From positions 1 through 51,635 of the forward strand of contig DUZS01000027.1 in NCBI GenBank assembly GCA_013349405.1: a stretch of 51,635 bases of DNA, in the 5' to 3' direction. Positions 40,772 through 49,686 of this stretch are shown here, piece after piece. The position numbers were made by a program, and so were the translations under genes. This DNA is from Desulfuromonadales bacterium. GTDB lineage: Bacteria > Desulfobacterota > Desulfuromonadia > Geobacterales > Pseudopelobacteraceae. The stretch's first letter is position 1; each line of letters starts with the position of its first letter. A model generated the notes under the pieces. It did not search any database, was not told the DNA's origin, and saw nothing but the letters and a program-made list of their open reading frames with translations.

Positions 40772-43432
40772 CTATTCCTCACCCAGCCTGCGATTGATAA
40801 CCACCGATGATCCCGGTAGTTTTTTGGCCGCCTTCTTGACTTCTGTGGAGATGGAAGCCAGCTGGGCATACGAGTTGACCGGCGTCAAGCGGGTGTTGAC
40901 GATGCCGATGGAGATCGACAACAAGCCAAACGTTTCCTGTTCCCCCTTGCGGTTTACCGCACTATAGCTTCCTGCCGTAAAATCTTTTTCTCCGTGGAAA
41001 AGCGGTAGTTGCTCTTCAAGAGCCGCTAATATTTTTGATGACAGATACTCCGCATGATGTGGGCCGGTTATGACGATATAGTCGTCCCCGCCGATATGTC
41101 CGCAAAAGCTGGACATTCCTGCGCCCGCCGTTAGTGACACCGTAGAAATGATATCTCCGATGGCCTTGATGACCACATCACCCCGCTGAAATCCGTAATA
41201 ATCATTGAACGGTTTGAAATTATCGATATCAATATAGGCGATGTCGAAGTCTTTCTTTTGCTGCAGTCTCTCATTTATCTCGCGCTGGATACTTTCGTTG
41301 CCCGGCAGGCCGGTCAGGGGGTTAGCACCTTTTGCCAGCATCAGATTGATCTCGGTAATAGCGCTGATAAAGCGATTGACATCGACAACTCCGTAGTACA
41401 TGCCACCTTTGGTAACACAGATATTATCTACCCTCACATCCGATATCTGTGCCTGGATGGTCTCGGCAGCCTCCCTGATGCGGATATTTACACTGAATTC
41501 CATCGTGACCGGCAGCATCAGATCACGCATCTTCTTTGAATGATTGATATGAAAACCGAACCCGTTCATACCGATGATATGCTCTTCCAGAAAAGTTGCG
41601 CGGTTGAGAATGCCGACGGCGTGGCCATCTACCACCACCGGCAGTGCCTGCAGGGTTTGATCATTCTGAAACCGTTTGAGCACGGTGGCCAGGTTATCAC
41701 CGGGGTGCGCCGGAGCAATCGGGATGGATATTTCTCCGATAAATTCTGTTTTTCCTCCGCACGCAAGTTCACTCTCTGCGCTTACGAGAAGGGGCGGTTT
41801 CTCCGTACGGGCTGGCTCTTCAACCTGAGCTGCAGTGAGAGGAATGTCAGATGTTGACACTGGATTACCGGCACTTGCCATGTCCTGAGTTACAAAGGCT
41901 TCAAACTGTAAGGCATTGAGCGGTCGGGAAAAGTAGTAACCCTGTATCTGGTGGCAGTCACGCTTGCGCAGAAATTCAAGCTGATCATGTGTCTCGACCC
42001 CTTCGGCAATCACCGTGAGATTGAGTGAGCGGGCCATGGCAATAATGGCATCGACAATTGCCGCATCGTCGGGATCATCAACAATATCGCGGACAAATGA
42101 TCGATCGACTTTAAGTGTGTCAATCGGCAGGTGTTTGAGATAGGAGAGTGACGAGTAGCCGGTGCCAAAATCATCCACCGAGATGCTTATGCCAAGCTCT
42201 TTAAGGAGCAGCAGTTTGCAGACGGTATCGTTGGAATCGCCCATCAACGCGCTTTCGGTAAGCTCCAGCTCAAGATAGCACGGGTCAAGTCCCGTTTCGG
42301 TCAGGATCTGCACCACAAGTGGTACGAAGGCATTGTCACGCAGTTGTTGTGCCGCAAGATTGACGGCAACTTTCATTTTCGGCAGACCGGCATCCTGCCA
42401 AACCTTATTCTGTCTGCAGGCCTCCTTCAACACCCATGTTCCGAGCGGCACGATCAGGCCATTTTCTTCTGCAACCGGTATGAACTTGTCAGGCGGCACG
42501 ATGCCGTGCCCTGGCCGCTGCCAGCGTACAAGGGCCTCCATACCGATGATGGCGGTGCCGGTTATTTCCATTTTTGGTTGATAGCAGAGGAAAAATTCAC
42601 CCTCCTCCAGGGCGCGCATCAGTCCTGTTTCAATTGTGATACGTTCAACCGCCTTCTGGTTGAGTGCTTCGGAAAAGTACTGGAACGGCATACCATTCTG
42701 ACGTGCCTGATTCATGGCGATGTGGGCATGCTGCAGGAGCAATTCACTTGTCACACCATCAGCGGGAAAACAGGCGACGCCGCAACAGGCCGAAATGATC
42801 GTTTCACCTGTTCCCACACGAAGAGGTGAGGAGAAAACCATCTTGAGTTTGTTGAGTACCACGGCAACGTCACCGTCTTCGAGAGTGCCGCCCAGAACGA
42901 GAACGAATTCGTCCCGATGGATTCTTGCCACCGTATCATAGTGGCGCAATGCAGCCGAAAGGCGCTCCGCAATATCACAAACCGCCGCACTCCCGCCACT
43001 ATGCCCCCAGGCGTCTATCACCGCCTTGAAACCGGTCAGGCTGATATAGATGACCGCAGTATTATTCCGTTTGCGCGAATTTAAAGCGATGACCTGGTTT
43101 AATCTGTCCAGCAGGAGATTGTGATTGGGCAGCCCGGTCTCACGGTCGTAATATGCCAGTTTTTGTATTTCCAGTTCTGCCTGATGAAACACCTCCTGCG
43201 AGGAGTTGAGACGTCTGGCATGGGAGCGCAACAACCGGTACAACATGCCGGCAGAAGCCAGAACCAATAAAACACCCATCAGGATTGCGTATGCAAACAG
43301 ATACTGAACCGTAATAATCCATCCGGTCACACATGCCGAGAACAGTATCCATACGATTCCGACAATCGCGTACAGCAGACCAATTTTAGCCGGTGAGAGT
43401 GCATTATCAGGCTGGTCAGGTACGATTGGCAT
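40772..43432 (-). CDS. c-di-GMP protein: GGDEF-EAL-CBS-GGDEF
   Basis: 886 residues from the ATG at 43430-43432 (GGGGATG upstream; the ATG at 43447 lacks a ribosome site). Two TM helices (about 15-60), a first GGDEF domain with the degenerate site IHRDEFVLV, an EAL domain with intact GMEALVRWQ, ELTESALM and DDFGTGYSSLSYLK (active phosphodiesterase expected), a CBS pair (about 570-690), and a C-terminal GGDEF with HIGGDDYIVI, probably active. So both synthesis and hydrolysis could occur in one chain. It follows ppx by 41 bp on the same strand. Confidence 0.9.
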   Translation of the reverse strand: MPIVPDQPDNALSPAKIGLLYAIVGIVWILFSACVTGWIITVQYLFAYAILMGVLLVLASAGMLYRLLRSHARRLNSSQEVFHQAELEIQKLAYYDRETGLPNHNLLLDRLNQVIALNSRKRNNTAVIYISLTGFKAVIDAWGHSGGSAAVCDIAERLSAALRHYDTVARIHRDEFVLVLGGTLEDGDVAVVLNKLKMVFSSPLRVGTGETIISACCGVACFPADGVTSELLLQHAHIAMNQARQNGMPFQYFSEALNQKAVERITIETGLMRALEEGEFFLCYQPKMEITGTAIIGMEALVRWQRPGHGIVPPDKFIPVAEENGLIVPLGTWVLKEACRQNKVWQDAGLPKMKVAVNLAAQQLRDNAFVPLVVQILTETGLDPCYLELELTESALMGDSNDTVCKLLLLKELGISISVDDFGTGYSSLSYLKHLPIDTLKVDRSFVRDIVDDPDDAAIVDAIIAMARSLNLTVIAEGVETHDQLEFLRKRDCHQIQGYYFSRPLNALQFEAFVTQDMASAGNPVSTSDIPLTAAQVEEPARTEKPPLLVSAESELACGGKTEFIGEISIPIAPAHPGDNLATVLKRFQNDQTLQALPVVVDGHAVGILNRATFLEEHIIGMNGFGFHINHSKKMRDLMLPVTMEFSVNIRIREAAETIQAQISDVRVDNICVTKGGMYYGVVDVNRFISAITEINLMLAKGANPLTGLPGNESIQREINERLQQKKDFDIAYIDIDNFKPFNDYYGFQRGDVVIKAIGDIISTVSLTAGAGMSSFCGHIGGDDYIVITGPHHAEYLSSKILAALEEQLPLFHGEKDFTAGSYSAVNRKGEQETFGLLSISIGIVNTRLTPVNSYAQLASISTEVKKAAKKLPGSSVVINRRLGEE

Positions 43433-43473
43433 TATGCACATCCCCATTCATAATTAAGAGCTGCAGAGGAGCA

Positions 43474-45003
43474 TCAAACCGTGGCGAAGGTCACCGTACT
43501 GCCAAAAGCTTTTTCGAACAGGTCTTTCTTGGCATTTGCGCCAAATACCTCCACCGAAACATCCTCTGCTGCATTCAGTTGAATCGTTATCTCTGTTCCG
43601 CCATACAGACAGGATACATCGGAAATAACACCGTTCCTGCGCCGGTCAAGTCCATCCGCCAGACGGAGGATACCACCCAGCCGGGCAACAAGTATCTGAT
43701 CTTTTTCTTTCAAACACTGGAAAGCATCATGTTTCCGTTTGGGAAGTGATTTGCGGTGATAGCGCGCGATTTGCGCAATCAATTCCCGTTCTCGCGGGTT
43801 AAAGCCAAAGAGATCCGCATGTCGAATGAGATGATATGAATGTTTATGATGACTGCTGTAACTGATGAAATACCCACTGTCATGAAGAATGGCCGCAGCC
43901 TCCAGCAGCTTTTTCTCTGCAGCTCGCAATCCGAAGGGAAGTTCCAATGCTTCAAAAATCGAGAGTGCCATGCCCGCTACATGCGTCGCATGAGGTTCGT
44001 CAACGTGGCACGACCGCGCAAAATTAGTGATGGCATCTTTCCATGACGGCGGGGCAGTCGTACCGGACGACAGGCCAAGTTGCTTTACCGCTCTTATGAG
44101 AAGACCTTCACGTATGCCCCGTTCATTGACCAGCACCCGATTGGCACCCAAAAATCGCATTACTTCGTCAAGCACCACGGTACCGGCGACAATGATGTCA
44201 GCCCGATCCTGATTGAGTCCGGGAATAGTTCGACGCCCCTTCAGATCTTTATGAGCCAGCATTGCCAACAGATGCACAACTTCTGCATGAAAGACCTCAG
44301 AGCCATGCACGGATACATAATTGTCCTTGCGTACCTGCATGGCCATGCTGCCGATTGCGGTGAGAGTCCCACCAGATCCGATCAATGAATCTACGGAGAT
44401 TTTCTTGCCGGCGAAGCTGTTTTTAAGGTTTCCCCTGATATACCCCCGGAGTTTCCGCAATTCTTTTTCAGCTATCGGGTCGCTTGTCAAAAAACGGTCG
44501 GTCATGACAACGGCACCAAGATCAAGAGAATAAAATTCTTCCACATGGTTTCCGTAGGCAGTGACGATTTCAACACTCCCGCCGCCAATATCGACCATGG
44601 CATACCGCTTTCCATACATGTCAAAATTGGCAAGAGCTGAGGTTGACGCCAACTCCGCTTCTTCTTCTCCGGAAATAACCCTGATGTCGTGGCCTAATTC
44701 TTCTGACAATCGAGATACCAGTGCCGTACCGTTAGCTGCGTTTCTGACTGCACTGGTGGCAACTGCTTCAACCGCCTCAACATTCAATCCCGAGACAAGT
44801 TTTTGAAACCGTTGAATCGCTTCAAGTGCGCGTATTGATGCTTCATCTGAAATTACGCCGGTCATCGCCAACCGTTCCCCAAGGCGAACGGTGGCCTTCT
44901 CATCATCCAGAATTTTAAAAGAGCCCTCTTTGGTGGCTTCAGCAATAATACAGCGAATGGAATTGGTGCCAATATCAATAGCGGCGATACGCGTTTTTTT
45001 CAT
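43474..45003 (-). CDS. ppx: Exopolyphosphatase / pppGpp phosphohydrolase (Ppx/GppA)
   Basis: 509 residues. ASKHA-type phosphatase with AIDIGTNSIRCII (phosphate 1), EEAELAS, VDIGGGSVEIV (phosphate 2) and GSGGTLTAIG. A C-terminal HD domain (about 320-500) has AILHDSGYFISYSSHHKHSYHL. It removes terminal phosphates from polyphosphate or hydrolyses pppGpp. AGAGGT ribosome site; second gene after sixA. Opposes the two Ppk enzymes encoded in the window. Confidence 0.92.
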   Translation of the reverse strand: MKKTRIAAIDIGTNSIRCIIAEATKEGSFKILDDEKATVRLGERLAMTGVISDEASIRALEAIQRFQKLVSGLNVEAVEAVATSAVRNAANGTALVSRLSEELGHDIRVISGEEEAELASTSALANFDMYGKRYAMVDIGGGSVEIVTAYGNHVEEFYSLDLGAVVMTDRFLTSDPIAEKELRKLRGYIRGNLKNSFAGKKISVDSLIGSGGTLTAIGSMAMQVRKDNYVSVHGSEVFHAEVVHLLAMLAHKDLKGRRTIPGLNQDRADIIVAGTVVLDEVMRFLGANRVLVNERGIREGLLIRAVKQLGLSSGTTAPPSWKDAITNFARSCHVDEPHATHVAGMALSIFEALELPFGLRAAEKKLLEAAAILHDSGYFISYSSHHKHSYHLIRHADLFGFNPRERELIAQIARYHRKSLPKRKHDAFQCLKEKDQILVARLGGILRLADGLDRRRNGVISDVSCLYGGTEITIQLNAAEDVSVEVFGANAKKDLFEKAFGSTVTFATV

Positions 45004-45039
45004 GTGACCTCTTAAATCGTGAAGGGGGTGACGATAGTA

Positions 45040-45561
45040 TCAGGATACGGCTTGTGGAAATGCCTTTTTGAAAGCGGTGACTCTTTTCTTCCCTGGAGAC
45101 AAGTACCACAGAAAGCTGGCCGGTTTTTCAGCAGATGACGGATCAAGCTTCAACGTCACGCAGGCCCCTTTGCTCAGAGAAACCACTTCCTCCGTACGAC
45201 CAAGTAACGCAGCAACCAGCTTGCCCAGCTGCGGTTCATGACCAACTATCATGACACGCCTGGCATCAGTGCCGCCCTTGAGATACGCAACCAGTTCAGG
45301 TATTCCTGCTTCCGGCAGAAGCAGAGTACTAGCGACGACAACATTCTTGCGACACGCGTTTTCAGCAGCTATCTCAGCGGTCTGCACGGCCCGGGTGAGG
45401 GGACTGGTGATGGTAAGCCGTGTTTTTGGACCGAACCGGGCAATTGACGAACTCATTTTTTTAGCAGTCGCCCTCCCCTTTTCCGTAAGATAGCGCCACT
45501 GGTCCTCCAGGGTCTCGCTTTTTTCCACCGCTTCTGCATGCCGCAGTACGTACAGTATCAT
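45040..45561 (-). CDS. sixA: SixA-type phosphohistidine phosphatase
   Basis: 173 residues, GAGGAGG ribosome site. Histidine-phosphatase fold with the catalytic LRHAEAVEK (RHG-like, here RHA), TSPLTRAVQTAEI and the second His in MIVGHEPQLGKL. It dephosphorylates phosphohistidine on signalling proteins. First gene of the sixA-ppx-c-di-GMP operon, with a Pho box 75-95 bp upstream. Confidence 0.9.
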   Translation of the reverse strand: MILYVLRHAEAVEKSETLEDQWRYLTEKGRATAKKMSSSIARFGPKTRLTITSPLTRAVQTAEIAAENACRKNVVVASTLLLPEAGIPELVAYLKGGTDARRVMIVGHEPQLGKLVAALLGRTEEVVSLSKGACVTLKLDPSSAEKPASFLWYLSPGKKRVTAFKKAFPQAVS

Positions 45562-45635
45562 GGTATCCTCCTCATAGATTTGGTTGAGGAATCAGTATAA
45601 ACGACAACAAAACCAAATCAACGATATATTGCAGA

Positions 45636-45653
45636 ATTCACATGATTGTAACA
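45636..45653 (-). promoter_or_regulatory. Pho box upstream of sixA-ppx
   Basis: Minus-strand half-sites TGTTACA and TGTGAAT with an 11-bp step. Confidence 0.55.
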
Positions 45654-45709
45654 AATCAAGGTAGCAATTCACCCGCACATCTGTTCCTTCAAAGCATTTG
45701 AATAAGTAA

Positions 45710-47287
45710 TCAGGAATAACCATGGAAGTCGAACAGGCTGGCAATCATCGATGAATCCGGGGTCGGATCAATGTGTGGAATTTTGGTTTGGCCGCCCAGT
45801 TTGCCGCGTTCAGCCTGAGACCATTGATAAATGCCATCTTCCGGCACCAGCAGTACTCCAGGGGCGTTAATTCGACCCTGCCCTCTGAAGGCGGCATAAT
45901 CGGCATTCAATTGGCAGAGCGAGGCATCAAGTTTTCGAGTGGCATCATTGGCATCCGGGCTGTCCTGCACCGCGAGTACCCACTGATGCTTCCTGTTTGA
46001 AATATCTGCGCCAACCATGAATTCGCGCACATTCCAGTCGGCACTCTGGTTCAAAGTGGCAATTGCTTGCTCCACTTCTCCCTGAGTCACCTTTTCTTCA
46101 AGCTTATCGAGAAAACGATCTCGACCGGTGAATTCAATGAAGTGAGGAGTTGTGGAGGTAAAGCGGATTGTATCGCCGATGTGATAGCGCCACAATCCGG
46201 AACAGGTGCTGAGAATAACTGCATAGCGTTGTCCGACTTCGACCTGCTCCAACGGGACGGCATCTGCGTAAGGTGCCGGCTTACCGTTCCCGTCCAAATC
46301 TTCAAAACGGACAAACTCAAAGAAAACCCCATAATATGGCATCAAACGCATATGTAATTCCCCCGGTTGCTGGAATGCCATGAACGCCTCGGAAGAGGGT
46401 AGTAATTCAAGCAGGTTTGGCAGGTGGCCTTCGAACAGCGTCTCAAATTCCTGCTGATACGGCTTCATGCTCGTGCCGCCATGGATAATAAGCTCAAGAT
46501 TCGGCAGCAACTGACAGAGCGGTTTGCCGCCGATATCCATGCAGCGTTTTAGCAATAGAATAATCCAGGGCGGCACACCGGAGATGGCTCTAATACCTTT
46601 ATCACGCAGCAAAAGTTCGGCCATGGCCTGAAGTTTTTCTTCCCAGGGAAGCACCGATATTGCAGGTGGCGGCTCGACAAAAGGAGTCAGGTACCAGGGA
46701 CGAAAGCGGAGTGTCAGAGCGCTCATGTCACCCGACCAGACACCGCGCCTTACGGTAGTCAAATGGGTAGATCCGGACATGTACAGCACTTTACCGTTTA
46801 ATAACCGGGATTCAGGATTGGCAGCAAGATAGCACGCCATCATGTCGAGTGCGGCAGAGCGGTTCTCGGCAAACATGCGCGCTGAAAACGGGATGAATTT
46901 GGTTGGCGCCGTAGTCCCGGACGTTTCGCAATACATCGTGATGGTTCCGGGCCAGGTTACGTTGCTCAGGTCCGGTGCACTCCGGCCGCCTGATGAGATC
47001 GGCTGGGTACGATAAAAATAATCCACCATAAATTCCCGGTACGATCGGATCGGCACGCGGCTTTTAAAAGAGCGGTAGGCATCGTCAAACGGTATGTCTG
47101 TTAACGTCACAAAGTCATTATCCCGGCCAAACTGAGTGAGTGCTGCAGTAGCAAGCAATTCCTGAAATATTTGTCGTTGTACGACCAGCGGGTTGCGCAG
47201 TTTGCTCCTGGTTGCCCGTCTTACCGCCTGCGCCTGTATGAAGTTCCGTACAAACCCGATTTTTTGCATTCCTGCCAGTATGCTCAT
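45710..47287 (-). CDS. GH3-family acyl-acid amido synthetase
   Basis: 525 residues. Adenylate-forming GH3 fold: YCETSGTTAPTKFIPFS (ATP P-loop), LYMSGSTHLTT, SGVPPWIILLLKR, LLPSSEAFMAFQ, SGLWRYHIGDTIRFTS and FTGRDRFLDKLEEKVT. Plant members conjugate auxin or jasmonate to amino acids; bacterial ones have unknown acyl substrates. It starts 1 bp after the stop of the partner hydrolase gene, so the two are an operon. The Met7 start is possible. Function in a Pho island is unknown. Confidence 0.85.
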   Translation of the reverse strand: MSILAGMQKIGFVRNFIQAQAVRRATRSKLRNPLVVQRQIFQELLATAALTQFGRDNDFVTLTDIPFDDAYRSFKSRVPIRSYREFMVDYFYRTQPISSGGRSAPDLSNVTWPGTITMYCETSGTTAPTKFIPFSARMFAENRSAALDMMACYLAANPESRLLNGKVLYMSGSTHLTTVRRGVWSGDMSALTLRFRPWYLTPFVEPPPAISVLPWEEKLQAMAELLLRDKGIRAISGVPPWIILLLKRCMDIGGKPLCQLLPNLELIIHGGTSMKPYQQEFETLFEGHLPNLLELLPSSEAFMAFQQPGELHMRLMPYYGVFFEFVRFEDLDGNGKPAPYADAVPLEQVEVGQRYAVILSTCSGLWRYHIGDTIRFTSTTPHFIEFTGRDRFLDKLEEKVTQGEVEQAIATLNQSADWNVREFMVGADISNRKHQWVLAVQDSPDANDATRKLDASLCQLNADYAAFRGQGRINAPGVLLVPEDGIYQWSQAERGKLGGQTKIPHIDPTPDSSMIASLFDFHGYS

Positions 47288-47288
47288 C

Positions 47289-48365
47289 CTAGACCGCCAG
47301 TTTCAGGCGCGGATAGAGAAGCTTGTCATACCAGTTGTCCAGCACTGAATTGTATGCTTCTTGATGGAAAATGAGAGAGGCGTGGGCAACTCCGTCCCCG
47401 GCAATGTAAGATTTTACCGTCTTTACCTGGCAGACGGGAAAAACTTTGTTGTAGAGCGAAGGTTCACTGAACATTTTCAAGGTAGGTGACGACGGCACTA
47501 AAATATCTGCTTCATTTTCGGCGAGAAGTGCCAGCACCGGACCGGGAAAGAGTGAGCTGGAAAAGTAAGGGAATCTGAAGTCGCGCAGCGCTGTGACTCG
47601 TTCAAAGCCGCCACGCGCGGTGGTGTATTCGATAACATCGTTGATTTTCTTTTGAATGGCAAGATGGCGCACACCGAGGGTGCGATTGCCTGCTCCGGCA
47701 TTGAAAAGAGCCTGGAAACAACGTCGTGAACGTTCTATCTGTTTGGCAATATCAATGTCATCAGAAGGGTCAGCAGCGACAATCTTTTTAAGAGTACTTT
47801 CGAGGATGCGTATGCCGTCACGTTTTTGCTCCGGTGGCCTGATCAGGTCGTCGGTAGTAATGACGGGACTGACCAGAATAAGGCCACGGATATTTCCGAG
47901 CATCTGTTCATTGGCTGATTTCAGGAAGTTGGCGAGCAGACCACAGCCAAAGCTGATGGCCATAATCAGCGGCTTTTGTCCTTTGCACTCCAGATCTTCG
48001 AGCAGATCAGTCAACTGGGCAGCAAACATCTCCTCGCAAAAACCGGTACGTGCATAATTCACGTAATAGATTGAACCATGCTGACGGAGCAGGGCCCGCT
48101 GGAATTCAACCGTCTCGGTGGCATCAGGGACAAAACCACCGAGGATGATAGTCGGTATATTTCCGGCACCTTTTTCCCGGAAAATCTGACAGCGAGTGCG
48201 GTGCGAGTCACCGGTCTGTTCGAGCAGCGTAAATTCGCGGCGGCGAACTTTGGGAGTGTAGCGTTTTATGGCAATACCACGCATGAAACCGGCTGCTGCG
48301 GTAAATGCCGTTACCACCGAACGATTGTTCTTTACAACCTGAAGTTTTGCCGCCTTGTCGGTCAT
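47289..48365 (-). CDS. Alpha/beta hydrolase-like protein, partner of the GH3 protein
   Basis: 358 residues, GGGAGG ribosome site. Alpha/beta hydrolase pattern: IILGGFVPDATETV (oxyanion region), nucleophile elbow AISFGCG (Ala in place of the first Gly), an acid near LLAENEADILVP and His in GDGVAHASLI near the end. No signal sequence. It could load or release the acyl group that the GH3 enzyme joins. It lies just upstream of the GH3 gene with no spacing. Confidence 0.72.
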   Translation of the reverse strand: MTDKAAKLQVVKNNRSVVTAFTAAAGFMRGIAIKRYTPKVRRREFTLLEQTGDSHRTRCQIFREKGAGNIPTIILGGFVPDATETVEFQRALLRQHGSIYYVNYARTGFCEEMFAAQLTDLLEDLECKGQKPLIMAISFGCGLLANFLKSANEQMLGNIRGLILVSPVITTDDLIRPPEQKRDGIRILESTLKKIVAADPSDDIDIAKQIERSRRCFQALFNAGAGNRTLGVRHLAIQKKINDVIEYTTARGGFERVTALRDFRFPYFSSSLFPGPVLALLAENEADILVPSSPTLKMFSEPSLYNKVFPVCQVKTVKSYIAGDGVAHASLIFHQEAYNSVLDNWYDKLLYPRLKLAV

Positions 48366-48486
48366 ACGTCCTCCCGTTTATTGATTTGGAGGACATGCTA
48401 GCATTGTCAGGTTACGTACATATGGCAGGTTGGTGAATGTTGTGAAAATTTTTGACTGAATGTTATAGAAAAACGGCGATAGAGTC

Positions 48487-48624
48487 ATGTCAGTTCGAGC
48501 ACGTATTAACGGTAGGGAATTTACGCTGAGTTGGGAGGAGTTCGAGAAGGCGCTGCACAGGAGCAATCTTGCAGGCGGCGAATTTGAAGTCCTTGCCATT
48601 TTTTCGGGAGTGAAACCCTACTAG
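48487..48624 (+). CDS. Possible 45-residue protein with its own terminator
   Basis: MSVRARINGREFTLSWEEFE starts a compact charged protein ending GEFEVLAIFSGVKPY. The ribosome site is weak (ATAGAG), but a clear plus-strand terminator follows 38 bp after the stop, so a plus-strand transcript through here is likely. No family recognised. Confidence 0.4.
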   Translation: MSVRARINGREFTLSWEEFEKALHRSNLAGGEFEVLAIFSGVKPY

Positions 48625-48661
48625 AGTCTTCAGATCGGACATACCCGTCCGACCTGGATAG

Positions 48662-48690
48662 AGGCGGCCCTTGTGGTCGCCTTTTTTATT
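48662..48690 (+). terminator. Rho-independent terminator
   Basis: Stem AGGCGGCC with GGTCGCCT around a short loop, followed by a T-rich run (TTTTTATTTTT). Confidence 0.7.
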
Positions 48691-48696
48691 TTTCAG

Positions 48697-48734
48697 CACA
48701 ATAATCTAGCAGTGGCAAGACACAATAATCTAGC
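48697..48734. repeat. Two 14-bp direct repeats
   Basis: CACAATAATCTAGC at 48697 and again at 48721, 24 bp apart; part of the word recurs at 4443. It marks the border of the decayed accessory region. Confidence 0.55.
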
Positions 48735-48757
48735 GTTGACAACTCGCAGCCCATCCT

Positions 48758-48993
48758 TCATGTCACGTTTCTCAAATTTGCCCACGACCGAACATTCGCT
48801 TCCAGTTCAAGGCCAAGACACTTGAAAACTTGCAGCATCTTGTTGATTTGAAAGGTTTCCTTGCCGTTTTCCAAGGCAGAGAGGAACGCATAGCTCACAC
48901 CACAGACACCAGCAGCCTCTTCCAAAGTAAGGCCGTCATCTTTGCTTTCTGCCTTATGATCCGCCCTATGTCTTTTGGAGTAATAATTTTCAT
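48758..48993 (-). pseudogene. HipB-like XRE antitoxin, frameshifted
   Basis: From the ATG at 48991-48993 one frame reads MKIITPKDIGRIIRQKAK, a typical HipB-like start. The following frame carries the helix-turn-helix DDGLTLEEAAGVCGVSYAF, then LSALENGKETFQINKML and a normal end. The two halves fit one protein of about 78 residues if a single-base indel near 48937 is corrected. No HipA is next to it. Confidence 0.7.
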
Positions 48994-49095
48994 TTGACGC
49001 CCACAAAATATCTACGATCGTATATTTTTAATGGGGTGACCGCATTTCTGCTCAAGAATATATATGAACGAACATATTTTATGATCAGGGCTAAC

Positions 49096-49222
49096 CTACG
49101 GCGACAAACGAGAACTTTTCACCTTATTCTCGCGATCAAGGAGCCGTTGCGCCCATTCGTGGGCGTGTTGATATCGTTCCAGCTGGGTCGCACTGGGGAG
49201 TTGGCCGCTGGTCATGGCACTG
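49096..49222 (-). pseudogene. C-terminal gene fragment, unidentified
   Basis: Minus-strand reading MTSGQLPSATQLERYQHAH and onward ends SSRLSP and a stop. The beginning is lost at the junction with the nucleotidyltransferase fragment. The DNA between 48994 and 49095 shows nothing else. Confidence 0.25.
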
Positions 49223-49223
49223 G

Positions 49224-49682
49224 ATGCCTCCAGTAATTCCTGGAGCGATGCCAGTGGTGCCCAACGTGTCTGAGTATAATTACCTGATCAAGGTTCTAAA
49301 AGACCTGGATTATGAATCGGTGACCGGCTATGGCTGGTTACGGAAAGGTGATGTTTTCAGATTTGACCTTTTTCCTGGAAAAAGAATCCATACCACCGAA
49401 CTGCTGGAATCTCCTCTGGAACCGGGGCGGCATCGCCTCCTGAAAGAGTATTCACGTTTGTATATCGGAATACTCAACGAATATGACTTGATAGCAAGTA
49501 AGTTAATGCGCGGAACAGGTGTAGATTTTGAAGATTGTCTGATGTTAGTGAGAGCCCGCCAAGAGCATATCGATATAGAGCTACTTGTGAGCCACTTTCG
49601 TGAACTTGCCAGTTATGATATTGCCGAAGATCGCATAGCTGGGAATATTGATCGTTTTACTGGACTGCTTCGTGAGGAATAA
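49224..49682 (+). pseudogene. Nucleotidyltransferase (DUF6036-like), 5'-truncated
   Basis: 152 codons are open. From about residue 12 (VPNVSEYNYLIKVLKDLDYE) the sequence looks like the C-terminal two thirds of a DUF6036-type nucleotidyltransferase: GYGWLRKGDVFRFDLFPGK, LYIGILNEYDLIASKLMRG, VDFEDCLMLV. The N-terminal GG-x-A/S catalytic region is absent, and no proper ribosome site precedes the ATG. A breakpoint near 49250 is likely. Confidence 0.55.
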
Positions 49683-49686
49683 CTTT

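Noticed and set aside
48390..48470. Possible Pho box upstream of the hydrolase-GH3 operon
   Set aside because: Half-sites here (CGTAACC, TGTCAGG) do not keep the 11-bp phase convincingly; whether this operon is phosphate-controlled is left open.
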